This document shows, piece after piece, positions 19,391-28,335 of a stretch of 35,831 nucleotides of DNA. Each line of letters opens with the position of its first letter. The first letter of the stretch is position 1. Origin of the DNA: a virus; the IMG/VR virus record IMGVR_UViG_3300017963_000513, positions 1-35,831 of that record, one strand, 5' to 3'. The notes below the pieces were generated by a model. The model was not told the origin of the DNA. It worked only from the letters and a program-made list of their open reading frames with translations, and ran no database searches. The position numbers and the translations under genes were made by a program.

Positions 19391-22300
19391 TAATCGACCC
19401 CTGGTGTTGGTGTTGAAGTATGCAGCGCCGGCGCACCGATGCCGACCCGCGCGCTCATCTGGTAGCACCGCATGTCTATGGCGCTATGCGCTGTAAATCC
19501 GTCCGCAATCAAATCAGCGCGGCGATACAGGTATGACCTCGACGTAAGATCCACGCTGCGTTTCACCGTCTCGCCGTCCAGGAACTCAAGCCTGTACTGC
19601 TCGGATTCCTCGCCTAGCTCAGTATTCCACAGCAGCGGCCCTGGAAACCGGCTGCGACGTATCCAGCGGACCTCTAAATCGTCGCCAGACGTCCACCACG
19701 ACCGCAGCCGGTGAGGACTGTACGGGCGGTCGGACTCGCCGGTATTCGTGAACGCAACAGCCGGCGCCGTTTCGATAAACCCTCCGATGGATACTGCCTT
19801 GTACCAAAACTGGATATTCAGGCTCGCGGCATTCTGGTATGCACGCAGCAGCGAGTTATCAAGCACGACGAAGCCATCATCGGCAACATGCGCCGCCGTT
19901 TTGTGCTCAGTCCCAAGTCTGCCGCGCAACAGATGAGACAGCGTATAGGTTCCGTCCGGCTCAAGCGTCGCGTCTCGCCACTGTATGACTTCCCAGCGAC
20001 CGTGAGCCCCAATTACCGCAGCGTTCGCGCCGTTCAAGACCTCAAGCTCCGTCTTGGATTCCAGCGTGCCACGAACCATCCGCACGCTTAGTGTCTGGTC
20101 ACGGCGCCAGGTTGTGCAGGTATCCTCCGCCAGCGCGTTGATTACAAAACCGTAATCCGCCTCGTTGTTTATCGTGTCAATCAGCGCCCACGCCGACTGA
20201 TCGCTGCTTCGGTATATGTTCCCGGCGCTCCATTCGTCCGAGTACCCGGACGCGCCAATGTAAAACCCCGTCTCGTCGTGGCTGCGAGCCAACAGCGGGA
20301 TGTCCAGATATGCACCGGTCGTGGGACTCTTCGGCAGGATCTCTTGCCCGTTGTCCGGGAGCTCCACGCCGGGCGCATCGCTCACGTATGCGGCGGCAGC
20401 ATCCTGCCTGCCAGAAATCGCAAGCACGCGCTCCGCGCCATACTGGATGCGCTGCAACTGGCAGATATGTGAGGCCTTGTCGGTGTCAATCTGGACCACG
20501 TCAGCCGGATCGAGCGCAGCATACTTGGTGCTCAGTTGCGCCGCATACCCGACGCGCCCGGTCCAGGCTGATTGCAGCAGTATCTCGGCAAGCTGCGCCG
20601 CCTGCTGATCGGTGAGCATTGCCGGCAGTTTGACGACTTCGGTTGTCTTGGTCGTGGTGACCTGCCGCTGGGCACGCTGAGCACCGGCCTGATAGTCCGT
20701 CTCAAAACTCAAATATGTCAGATCAACAGTGCGGGGGAGCTCTGATTCCTGCGCGCGCTCGATGGTCAAATTTGCCGGGCGCCCGCTGCTGCTGTATGCG
20801 GCTAGGTCATCCTGCGGAATCGTAAGCGCCGGCGCGCCTGAGCGCGGCACGCATTTTAGTTTGTTGTCGGTTTCGACGACATCAAACAGTCCGATTCGCT
20901 GCAGTTCCTCCAGGGAATCGCGCGCGGATTTGATGCCGTCCACAACGAAGCCTTGCACGGTCGTGGAGACAGCGCTTGTGTCGATATCCTCAGCCGCCAG
21001 TCCCGAGCGCTGCATCAGGTCGTTGGCAATATCGCCGACGTTTTCACTAACTGACGTGATTGTGTTTCCGTTGCGGCTTAGGACTACCAGCGACCCACCG
21101 GTCCCGGTGTCCACGTAGCACATACCGCCCTCAGCCCAAACGCTGCCGCCGTTTTGCGTTGTCGTGCCGACCCAACTGTCAACTTGGCGGAATACGCTAT
21201 CGTCACCTATTTCATATAGGTAGACAGTGACAGTTGATGACCTGTTGAATGACTGCCACACATGGCGCAAGTCCTCCTCCATGGTGCAGACTTCGCGCAC
21301 ATACAGTGGGTTGACATATCGGTTCGGACATTTTGCGTTATCTGCTGCCGGGTCAATCTGGCCGGACTGTTCTACTAGAATCGTGAAATTAGACCGGCGC
21401 CCCAGATACCAGCCGTCGCCAGTTTGCCAAAATACACGATCGTTTGTTGGGTTGAGCGCGACCAGTCCGATTGATTGGTCTGGAGCGCTTGGGTCTGGCT
21501 CCCACGCTATCACCAGATCTGGGTTGCCGCCTGCTGTTGAGGTTTCAAATGCTAGTTCTGCGCCGGTATGGTAAAGCTTAACCTCCGACAGATACCCGCA
21601 TGAATACGTCGAAAAATAGCTCCAGTCATCTTGAAAACGGTCTAGCTGCGGGTCACGCGTCGTCTCGCCTAGATAGTTTCCATTGACATCAAACAGCTTT
21701 GTTCGTGTTCCATTCTCGTAGACGTGCGTCAAACGCAGAACACCGTCATATAGCCCGGTAAACGCCCACCCGTTGTTGTTGTTACCGTGAGGCGTCTCAC
21801 TAACAAAAAGCGACGTTGTTTCAGTCCCAGCCGCAACAACCTCAAAAGTAAGATTGGGAATCCGGTTGCCATAGTCACCCAATTGCAGGTCATCGAAGAC
21901 AACGTAAGCGCGCCCGGTGTATGCCGGGACATTCCCCACGCCCTCATGCGACTCCATGGTCGGGTCTGGTAGCTGCGTCGTGGTGCCGTAGTAAAACGTC
22001 ACCGGCAGATTGGTATTTGCTGTCTGGCTGCTGCCGCTATAGGCATTCGTGCGGTTGTCGTATATCAAATTCCCGTCTGCCCAAATCCTGGCAAACCCAA
22101 CAATTGGGCCATGGCATACGACTATGGCGAAGCTGCTGCTATACGTGTACGTTGTGGTTTCAGTCTTGGAGCCGCCACCCTTGCCGCCGGAGTCCTCCTT
22201 CTTCTTGCGTTCCTTTAGCCCGCTGGTCCAGATCATATTGCCGCCGATGCGCGACGACCCATAGACCAGCGGCACAGCCTTGCCGTACGACGACGACTGG

Positions 22301-22461
22301 ACGCGCAGTTCGTCAAGTCGCGGCCCGGTTGCCTGGAAAGTATCAGGGAACGCAGCCGCACCGATGGCGCTGCCGACATTCCAGCCGATAGCCGCTCCGG
22401 TCGGCCCGCCGAAGAATCCACCGACAGCCGCGCCGGTTACGCTGAGAGCAAGCCTAGCCAT
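19390..22461 (-). CDS. Large tail tip protein (central fibre/J-like)
   Basis: A 1023-aa protein, the largest in the genome. It begins with a Gly/Ala-rich, membrane-active-looking segment (GAAVGGFFGGPTGAAIGWNV), then AVPLVYGSSRIGGNMIW and the YSSSFAIVVCHGPIVGFARI region typical of tail proteins downstream of NlpC-P60 genes in gene transfer agent-type and lambdoid tails. The middle part contains the recognisable PLVYG / GPI-x-x-I / W-dG pattern, and the last 300 residues hold beta-domains (LSHLLRGRLGTEHKTAAHVA). Expected at the distal tail end, forming the receptor contact. It overlaps the NlpC gene by eight bases. Confidence 0.85.
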   Translation of the reverse strand: MARLALSVTGAAVGGFFGGPTGAAIGWNVGSAIGAAAFPDTFQATGPRLDELRVQSSSYGKAVPLVYGSSRIGGNMIWTSGLKERKKKEDSGGKGGGSKTETTTYTYSSSFAIVVCHGPIVGFARIWADGNLIYDNRTNAYSGSSQTANTNLPVTFYYGTTTQLPDPTMESHEGVGNVPAYTGRAYVVFDDLQLGDYGNRIPNLTFEVVAAGTETTSLFVSETPHGNNNNGWAFTGLYDGVLRLTHVYENGTRTKLFDVNGNYLGETTRDPQLDRFQDDWSYFSTYSCGYLSEVKLYHTGAELAFETSTAGGNPDLVIAWEPDPSAPDQSIGLVALNPTNDRVFWQTGDGWYLGRRSNFTILVEQSGQIDPAADNAKCPNRYVNPLYVREVCTMEEDLRHVWQSFNRSSTVTVYLYEIGDDSVFRQVDSWVGTTTQNGGSVWAEGGMCYVDTGTGGSLVVLSRNGNTITSVSENVGDIANDLMQRSGLAAEDIDTSAVSTTVQGFVVDGIKSARDSLEELQRIGLFDVVETDNKLKCVPRSGAPALTIPQDDLAAYSSSGRPANLTIERAQESELPRTVDLTYLSFETDYQAGAQRAQRQVTTTKTTEVVKLPAMLTDQQAAQLAEILLQSAWTGRVGYAAQLSTKYAALDPADVVQIDTDKASHICQLQRIQYGAERVLAISGRQDAAAAYVSDAPGVELPDNGQEILPKSPTTGAYLDIPLLARSHDETGFYIGASGYSDEWSAGNIYRSSDQSAWALIDTINNEADYGFVINALAEDTCTTWRRDQTLSVRMVRGTLESKTELEVLNGANAAVIGAHGRWEVIQWRDATLEPDGTYTLSHLLRGRLGTEHKTAAHVADDGFVVLDNSLLRAYQNAASLNIQFWYKAVSIGGFIETAPAVAFTNTGESDRPYSPHRLRSWWTSGDDLEVRWIRRSRFPGPLLWNTELGEESEQYRLEFLDGETVKRSVDLTSRSYLYRRADLIADGFTAHSAIDMRCYQMSARVGIGAPALHTSTPTPGVD

Positions 22462-22861
22462 TCATCACTCCGGGCCACCTCCACCATGAAACAACGCGAC
22501 CGCGCCACTTATGGTCTAGTCTATGCTCTATCACCCCGTAAGGCTCATAGCTATGAATGATCGTGTCCCGCTCGGTGAGTATCGCTAAATGTGTAGGCGC
22601 GCGCAGAAATCGTATCAGCGCCACATCACCCGGCGCCGGGTCTGCTACTGGCGTCATATGCTGCGCCACGACAGACTCCAGTTCCCCGTTAAACGGAATC
22701 CGCCCGTACCCGGTGACAATGGCATCGGTCAAGCCCAGACTCCGCGCAACCCCAAGAACCAGCCCTCCGCAATCACACCCGGCATGGACTCGGCCCTGAT
22801 GCACCCATGGCGCGCCGAGCCAGTCACGCGCAGCCCTCGCCAGATCAAGACCGCTAGGCAT
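22454..22861 (-). CDS. NlpC/P60 cysteine peptidase of the tail tip
   Basis: A 135-aa cell wall hydrolase of the NlpC/P60 family. WLGAPWVHQGRVHAGCDCGG places the catalytic Cys in the CDCGG box near residue 34; the His lies in PTHLAILT near 102, followed by HSYEPYG. The ATG at 22861 overlaps the preceding stop by eight bases and has AAGG upstream; the longer frame to 22987 lies inside the DUF2163 gene. It is expected to cut peptidoglycan as the tail contacts the cell wall. No other endolysin is seen. Confidence 0.9.
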   Translation of the reverse strand: MPSGLDLARAARDWLGAPWVHQGRVHAGCDCGGLVLGVARSLGLTDAIVTGYGRIPFNGELESVVAQHMTPVADPAPGDVALIRFLRAPTHLAILTERDTIIHSYEPYGVIEHRLDHKWRGRVVSWWRWPGVMNG

Positions 22862-23705
22862 AACGGAAAGCCTTGTCATTGCCCGGCAGATGCGGATACC
22901 CGCCGAAGCTGTGTGCTGCGTTGAATTTGTCCCTACATGTAGCAAAGGCCTTGTCGCACCCGGCGTAAACCTGATAGGTGTCGCCAACCTGCACAGCCTT
23001 TGGCATCGGCTGAAACAGTGTGAATGTACCGTCCGCCAGATACCGGCTTACCTCCATCCGTTTGCCGGCATTATTTCCCGTCTGCCAAGTCAGCAGACCA
23101 TATGCAAACCAGCGGTCCGCCTCTGTGCGCCCGGTGTCCTGGAATACCTGCCAGTCTGTTACGCCTGTAACAGTGCCAGAAACCAAGAAGTCAGCAGTGC
23201 ATGCTTGGCATCGGTTGCGGACCCCGTCATCCCTGCCCCATTCGTATGGGCATGACGGCGACACTACCGACCCAACCGGATGCTGGAGCGCTTGCATCAT
23301 GCTGCGCTGTTCGGCCACGAAGCCATCGTCGGCGATGGTGATATTCCCGATCGTGCCGCGGCGCAGGTTTATCTTCCCATCGTCGGGGTTTTGCCAGTCA
23401 ACTTGAAAGATGCGAATCTCGGCGCCGTCATACAGGCCGCCGGCGATGTCCGCCTCAGTGATCCGGTTGTCCTCTAGAACCGATTCTACGTCCAAGTTAT
23501 CTACCGCCAGCCCGCTGGAACTGGTGACATTAGTCGGCGTCATGCCGGTGCAGGCGCAGTATGGCTCGCCGTCTACGGTCAGATCCCGGTCGTGGTCGGT
23601 GAACCCCATTATCCCGCCGTCAGTTCTCTGCAAGCGCCAGCATGTCGCAAGACGGGTGACGTCCTCGGCTATGTGCGCCTGCATCTCCGGCGTCAGCGTT
23701 TTCAA
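22854..23705 (-). CDS. DUF2163 / BR0599-family tail protein
   Basis: A 283-aa tail hub-type protein of the DUF2163 family (BR0599), also found in gene transfer agents. The pattern GGIMGFTDHDRDLTVDGEPY, NLDVESVLEDNRITEADIAG and EIRIFQVDWQNPDDG with the later CPYEWGRDDGVRNRCQAC is characteristic; the Cys set near residue 160 and CDKAFATCRDKF near 260 are typical. The start is TTG, overlapping the preceding stop as TTGA, supported by a perfect GGAGG seven bases upstream. Confidence 0.92.
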   Translation of the reverse strand: MKTLTPEMQAHIAEDVTRLATCWRLQRTDGGIMGFTDHDRDLTVDGEPYCACTGMTPTNVTSSSGLAVDNLDVESVLEDNRITEADIAGGLYDGAEIRIFQVDWQNPDDGKINLRRGTIGNITIADDGFVAEQRSMMQALQHPVGSVVSPSCPYEWGRDDGVRNRCQACTADFLVSGTVTGVTDWQVFQDTGRTEADRWFAYGLLTWQTGNNAGKRMEVSRYLADGTFTLFQPMPKAVQVGDTYQVYAGCDKAFATCRDKFNAAHSFGGYPHLPGNDKAFRYA

Positions 23706-25219
23706 ACTCTGACCTCCACGATAGGAACATCTGTCGCGCTGACCTTGTAGTCCGATAGAGCCACGGCTATTTCGTCAGTATCGAACCGGCACGGGACATC
23801 AAACTCATAGCCTGCCTTGACGACGACACCCGGACCCGGCGCAGTGTCGAACGTGACAATCCCCGTAGTCACGTCCACCGTCCACCCGGTTGCCTGCGGA
23901 GCGTCGTCCAGGGAAATCAACACCGACCCGGCAACAGGCTTGCGGATATCGCGCGTACGCGTATTGGCGCCTGCGGCGTAGGTCTTGGTTAGCTGGAAGT
24001 CCACCACGACACCGTCACCCGTCCCGATGGTCTGGTCGGTGCTGGTGATCGCGTCATCCATGTAGAGCGAAGACTTGTAATCGTGGTAGTCCTTCATGCG
24101 GAAGCCATACGCGCGGCCCTGGACAGCATGAAAGAAATGGATTAACTGCTCCAGCCGCTGGCGGTCTAGCGTGCCGTACCCGATCCGGTATCGGTGCCTG
24201 CTCTGCTCCCAATTGACGTTGCGCTGTTCGTGTCCGCTGGCCATGGTAATGACGGTCGTGGAATAACCGGGCCCGCCAGTGGAGCCATAGGCTATGTCCT
24301 CGGGGAATCTGGGAGACTCTAGGAACCCCATTAGTTGAACCTCGCAGGGGATGATAAACGGAACAACCGTTTCCGGCGGGATGGGCTCGCATGGCAACAC
24401 CCGCTCAAAAATCCAAAACGTTGCGGGGCTTGTGGAGAGCGCATAACACTTGGTCCGGGAAACCGGAAAGCAAGTGACTTCGGTGTAATCTGCGCCAACC
24501 ACCTCATGTGACTCTGTTTTGTCGAACTCCTTGTTGTCGTTTATCTCGTAGATTTCCACAAAATGACTTGCGGCACCATCCCAACGAACGACGACCCAAC
24601 AAAAAGAGTCATCAACAAACATAGCGCCAGTCCGGCCTGGGTTACTGTCGCACCAGTTACCAAGCACGGTATTTCTGGAGCCTGCCCAATTAAGCGCCGG
24701 GCCAGAATCGAAAACCTCTAGCGCGTCTGTTTGGGAGTTGTACGATGCTTTCTTCCATACTATGCCAGTGCCGCTATCTGGCCGCTCAATCCAAAAAATC
24801 CAAGAACCATCTTGATTAGCACAAACATGCCGAAACTCCACCGTAGAGTCTACGGCGTCATAGATCGTTACTTTTATCCGCTCACCCTGCGGGTCTTCTA
24901 TACGATAAAAAGAATTTGGCTGGGTTCCTCTTTCAGCGGCTATCACGACCCCTTCCGGAGTTATTGTAATAAAGTATCCGGTGCTGCTGCCAAAAACATA
25001 AGCGCTCACGGATGGCGCCAACTCTTCGCCTATGTAGGCGCCATCCTCATCATATTTAAGGCTTCGCTGCCCAAAATCCCCGCCCGACAGATACCAAGGC
25101 TCATCGCCGTAAACAAAACCATTCTCCACCCTTGATATCCGCGCGTATGCGTTAACCTCGCCCCAGCGCACCTCAACGGGGGATAAAACTTCCGTAAACT
25201 GGAACCCAACGTCAGCCAT
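23702..25219 (-). CDS. DUF2460 tail protein with extra N-terminal domain
   Basis: A 505-aa protein. Residues about 300-505 are a canonical DUF2460 domain, with PRFPEDIAYGSTGGPGY, NWEQSRHRYRIGYGT, VQGRAYGFRMKDYHDYKS and the closing PCRFDTDEI. DUF2460 proteins normally consist of about 200 residues; here some 300 extra precede it. They are beta-rich (YLSGGDFGQRSLKYDEDGAY; GYFITITPEGVVIAAERGT; HFVEIYEINDNKEFD) and read like repeated blades. The added part could be an adsorption or propeller-like domain. The ATG overlaps the tape-measure stop as TAATG. Confidence 0.88.
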   Translation of the reverse strand: MADVGFQFTEVLSPVEVRWGEVNAYARISRVENGFVYGDEPWYLSGGDFGQRSLKYDEDGAYIGEELAPSVSAYVFGSSTGYFITITPEGVVIAAERGTQPNSFYRIEDPQGERIKVTIYDAVDSTVEFRHVCANQDGSWIFWIERPDSGTGIVWKKASYNSQTDALEVFDSGPALNWAGSRNTVLGNWCDSNPGRTGAMFVDDSFCWVVVRWDGAASHFVEIYEINDNKEFDKTESHEVVGADYTEVTCFPVSRTKCYALSTSPATFWIFERVLPCEPIPPETVVPFIIPCEVQLMGFLESPRFPEDIAYGSTGGPGYSTTVITMASGHEQRNVNWEQSRHRYRIGYGTLDRQRLEQLIHFFHAVQGRAYGFRMKDYHDYKSSLYMDDAITSTDQTIGTGDGVVVDFQLTKTYAAGANTRTRDIRKPVAGSVLISLDDAPQATGWTVDVTTGIVTFDTAPGPGVVVKAGYEFDVPCRFDTDEIAVALSDYKVSATDVPIVEVRV

Positions 25220-26889
25220 TACAGATTCCGCCTCGCCGCCATGCTAAGCGCCGCCTGCATTTCCGCCTGGATCTGGCCAGAGCTACGCCTGAAGCTGTCG
25301 GCATCGTTTGTGCTGATGTTCATTACAATGCTTGCGCCGCCGAATGACGCGCCGTTCGGGATTATCTGCCCCGACTGGCTAGGGCTGAATATCTCCGGTC
25401 CATTTTCTCCGACTAAGTATGACTTCCCGGAAGAAACCGGCCCGCCTGATGCGCGCGCACCGCCGAACGAACTCATAAGCTGCCCAATCAGCCCGCCGAA
25501 TCCACCGCCGCCCTGCCCCGGGGATTCACCAAACAACGTTGTTGCCAACTGCGATGCCAGGAACTCGGAAGCCATGCGGTCTACCGTCTCTCGCCACCGG
25601 TCCAGAATCCCATCGAAGTTTCCCGTAATACTGTCGTAGATCGTGTCGCCTAACAGAGTCTGAACATTGCGGGCAGCCTGAACGTAGAACTCGTTTGTTT
25701 CTTGTTCCTGGTCTCGTAGCCATTCCTGGCGCAGCCTGTCCATGTGCTCGAAACCGGCAATATCCTCCTGGGCCATCTCAGACAAAAACTGTTTGCGCAG
25801 TTGCACGTTCCGATCATATGTTTCTTGCGCGGCCTGATAATTTGTTAGCGATCCGAATACGGCAAGCTCTGGCTCAGCAGCGCCAGCGCCAGAAGCTGCC
25901 CCACCAGTCGCGCCAGGAATAACCGGTTCGGTCGCGTCCGCAAGCAATCTTGCCTCACGACCGATGGAAACCAACTCCCGCATATGCCTGTTGGTTTGCG
26001 GCAGAACCTTGTTTGCCTCTACGGCATCGCCGGCAACCTGGTCAATTAGCGACTTGCCAATCTGGCCAACAAACGGATTGATCCCTACGAAATCATAGAA
26101 CTCCTTGAACAGCCCGCCCGTTGTCGCCAAGGCTGCCGCGCCTTCGCGCGCGCGCACTATAAACCCGGTAATGGAGTCCGTTGCTGTAGTGAATGCGGGC
26201 GCCACATTTGTAACAAGCTCATTACTGAGCCCCTTCATCGCCGCGCTCAGGTTCGTCGTAGCGTCTTTTAGCTCTGCGGCCTTGTCTGCGGCATCCCGAT
26301 CAAGCGACAACCCCAGCCGGCGCGCTTCCTCGCGCATCTCGCGCATGGCCTTACTGCCGCCCTCCATGGTCTGCAGCAGCGCCACACCCTCTGTATCGAA
26401 GATTTTCATCGCCAGAGCGACGCGCCGGGACTGAGATTCAACGCCTCGCATCGCATCAGCTATGGCTTCGAACTGCTCATCCGGCTTGAGCGCTTCCAGC
26501 GCTTGCGCCGATAGCCCGAGCTCGCGCAGTGCGTCCTTCGCCTCACCAGTGCCACGCGCTGCCTCGCTGATGCGGCGTGTCATACGCTGCCAGCCGGTCG
26601 TCAACGTCTGGAAAGTGACGCCGGTTCGCTCTGCAACTAGCTGGTATTCAGACAGCGCTTCGGTCGAAGCCCCGAGACGGATTGATAGTTTCTGGATCTG
26701 GTCGGCAGTGTCCACCGCGCCCTTGATGAGCGCGCCAAAGCCGGCAGCGCCACCGATAGCGGCCAACGCGCCACCCATGCGCCGGGCGATGTTCTGCATG
26801 CCACGCATGCGCCGCTCGACGCGATTCATGGCAGCCATGAACTGCGCGTCGTTAGCCGTTATTCTGACTTGAACGTCTTGAATCGCCAC
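25219..26889 (-). CDS. Tape measure protein
   Basis: A 556-aa tail length determinant. It has the typical N-terminal helices (NDAQFMAAMNRVERRMRGMQ), a Gly/Ala hydrophobic stretch (GGALAAIGGAAGFGALIKG), long amphipathic middle helices and the classic C-terminal motif ASGGPVSSGKSYLVGENG followed by PEIFSPSQSG. The start is GTG with GGTGG four bases upstream, 38 bases inside the frameshifted chaperone. At roughly 0.15 nm per residue it predicts a tail of about 80 nm. Relatively short compared with lambda's 853 aa. Confidence 0.92.
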   Translation of the reverse strand: MAIQDVQVRITANDAQFMAAMNRVERRMRGMQNIARRMGGALAAIGGAAGFGALIKGAVDTADQIQKLSIRLGASTEALSEYQLVAERTGVTFQTLTTGWQRMTRRISEAARGTGEAKDALRELGLSAQALEALKPDEQFEAIADAMRGVESQSRRVALAMKIFDTEGVALLQTMEGGSKAMREMREEARRLGLSLDRDAADKAAELKDATTNLSAAMKGLSNELVTNVAPAFTTATDSITGFIVRAREGAAALATTGGLFKEFYDFVGINPFVGQIGKSLIDQVAGDAVEANKVLPQTNRHMRELVSIGREARLLADATEPVIPGATGGAASGAGAAEPELAVFGSLTNYQAAQETYDRNVQLRKQFLSEMAQEDIAGFEHMDRLRQEWLRDQEQETNEFYVQAARNVQTLLGDTIYDSITGNFDGILDRWRETVDRMASEFLASQLATTLFGESPGQGGGGFGGLIGQLMSSFGGARASGGPVSSGKSYLVGENGPEIFSPSQSGQIIPNGASFGGASIVMNISTNDADSFRRSSGQIQAEMQAALSMAARRNL

Positions 26890-27456
26890 GCAGCCACCCT
26901 AAGAGTTTAGACTTTGTTTGCTCGACCGTCTGGGCTTCTGTGGGTCGCGGCTTTAGCGGCTGGAATTCTCCCCATGGGGCGGCGCGATAAAGCACCATCC
27001 ATTCCGTAAGCTCGCGCGACCCCATTCGCTCCAACATCTCGCCAACAGGCATCCCCATTGTCCGCGCCAGGAAAAAACAAAACTGCCTATCCTGGCGCGC
27101 ACTCAGTTTCCCTCGATGTCCTGCTCGGCATCGGCGCCCATGCCGTTTAGCCGTCGCGCTACATCGCAGACCCTGTCCGCCACCGATGCCGGCATGTTGT
27201 CCAGCTCGGAAATATCCTTGCTGTTGAACATTGGCGATCCGTCTTCGTTAACGCAGGTCAGCGCTATCAGCTTAGACCTCATGCCAATAATAGCGCCGGA
27301 ACTGTCGCGCTTGTTGAGCACGAAAGACTCGAAGGCATCGCGCTCCTTGGCGCTCATTTCCTTGACCATGACGGACCCGCCCAACTCAGGCACGGCCACC
27401 GTTTCCCGTTTCCCCTGGAAACCATTCAGAAAGCTCTCCCTTGATAAAGCTTTCAT
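26852..27456 (-). CDS. Tail assembly chaperone, frameshift fusion (gpGT-like), about 201 aa
   Basis: The extended product made when ribosomes slip -1 at GGGAAAC (27112-27106): 117 residues from the first frame, then 84 from the -1 frame. The second part reads on smoothly as SARQDRQFCFFLARTMGMPV then GEMLERMGSRELTEW, the pattern of T-type (DUF4035-like) domains, so the -1 frame is coding from the slip site and not only from its first ATG at 27058. Family knowledge: GT recruits the tape measure and tail tube during assembly. Confidence 0.85.
27103..27456 (-). CDS. Tail assembly chaperone, unshifted form (gpG-like)
   Basis: The 117-aa main product, ending at TGA directly after the slippery site. 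The sequence has the usual features of tail assembly chaperones: VAVPELGGSVMVKEMSAKER, then an AFESFVLNKRD helix, LIALTCVNEDGSPMFNSKDI and an Asp-rich ending SELDNMPASVADRVCDVARR. In lambda-type phages this form is made in large excess over the shifted form. Located between the tail tube and tape measure genes as expected. Confidence 0.9.
   Translation of the reverse strand: MKALSRESFLNGFQGKRETVAVPELGGSVMVKEMSAKERDAFESFVLNKRDSSGAIIGMRSKLIALTCVNEDGSPMFNSKDISELDNMPASVADRVCDVARRLNGMGADAEQDIEGN
27106..27112 (-). promoter_or_regulatory. -1 ribosomal frameshift site GGGAAAC
   Basis: The heptamer G GGA AAC fits X XXY YYZ in the reading frame and is followed at once by the zero-frame TGA. Lambda uses GGGAAAG at the same place in G/T. 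A downstream stem may assist: GCGCGCCAGGA (27099-27089) can pair with TCCTGGCGCG (27072-27063) around a loop. Confidence 0.85.
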
Positions 27457-27458
27457 TG

Positions 27459-27875
27459 CTAGCCACCGGCGGGAGTGATAGTCGGCTCACCAGTGATACG
27501 CAGCGTGCAGGAGCCCTCAAGCGCAGCATCCACGCCACCGCTTGACGGGGTAGCGCGCACACGCGCGTTGAAGTCAATGGTCGCGCCGTCGCTCAGCGTC
27601 ATCTGAAACACACCAGCAGCGCCGGACGCGCGCAACGTCCGCAGCTCATTCTGCCCGGCGTCGTTGAAATCCGGATGCCAGGTCAGCGTAAGCTGCCCGA
27701 AATCCTGCAAACCCAGCAAGTATTCCTTAGCCGTGCTGGTCAGGTTGGTGACGTCAATTTCGTTAGATTCGCCATCGAAGCCGTCGAACGAGACCACGTT
27801 GGCAATCGGTGTGGCGACCGTAGCTACCTCTACCGTAATCGTGGTGCCTTGAGTGATGATCGCTGTGCTAGCCAT
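27459..27875 (-). CDS. Major tail tube protein
   Basis: A 138-aa protein of the tail tube family. It is beta-rich with TTITVEVATVATPIANVVSF, then SNEIDVTNLTSTAKEYLLGL, QDFGQLTLTWHPDF and a Thr/Gly-rich end. The segment DVTNLTSTAKEYLLGLQDFG is the diagnostic central region of this family in siphoviruses. It overlaps the tail terminator gene by eight bases and sits just upstream of the chaperone, as in lambda V to G/T. Expected to form the stacked hexameric tube. Confidence 0.92.
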   Translation of the reverse strand: MASTAIITQGTTITVEVATVATPIANVVSFDGFDGESNEIDVTNLTSTAKEYLLGLQDFGQLTLTWHPDFNDAGQNELRTLRASGAAGVFQMTLSDGATIDFNARVRATPSSGGVDAALEGSCTLRITGEPTITPAGG

Positions 27876-28335
27876 CTGCGGTACTCTCCAGGTAACGGAA
27901 ACTCATAGGAAACTCAGCCCTGACCGTCTCTGCCGACCCTTCCGGTGCATAGATGGTCATGGGCTCGGGAAACTCTACACTGCTCGCAGCGCCGCCTACA
28001 GGCCTCTGTGCCGTTCGCAGTTGCAGCGCTCGGCGTACATCTTGCGCCAACCTGATTAGCTTGCCTTCATAGTCGTCTGTCACGTTGATGACCATCTCCA
28101 CCATGACGGACAGCATGTGCTGAGACTGTTGTTGCGACCATGGCCGAGGCTCCTCGATCTGATCTGCATCCACAGACACAAACAACGCCGGAAGCGCATA
28201 TTGCGCTGATGTCAGCCTCTGCCCTGCGCGACCAGTCAGCACAGACCGCACGCCGGTCCAATATGCCGGCTCCGAAATAGCTTCCAGCGCTTCAACGATG
28301 GCGGCGCGCAGTATGTTTGCCTGAGGCTCGATCAT
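27868..28335 (-). CDS. Tail terminator (gpU-like)
   Basis: A 155-aa protein starting with an ATGA overlap to the Z-like gene. ANILRAAIVEALEAISEPAY, SAQYALPALFVSVDADQIEE and HMLSVMVEMVINVTDDYEG fit a small alpha/beta terminator fold, and the last 40 residues include EPMTIYAPEGSAETVRAEF, typical of the family. Position between a Z-like protein and tail tube matches lambda gene order. It should cap the tube and bind the head connector. Confidence 0.8.
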   Translation of the reverse strand: MIEPQANILRAAIVEALEAISEPAYWTGVRSVLTGRAGQRLTSAQYALPALFVSVDADQIEEPRPWSQQQSQHMLSVMVEMVINVTDDYEGKLIRLAQDVRRALQLRTAQRPVGGAASSVEFPEPMTIYAPEGSAETVRAEFPMSFRYLESTADG

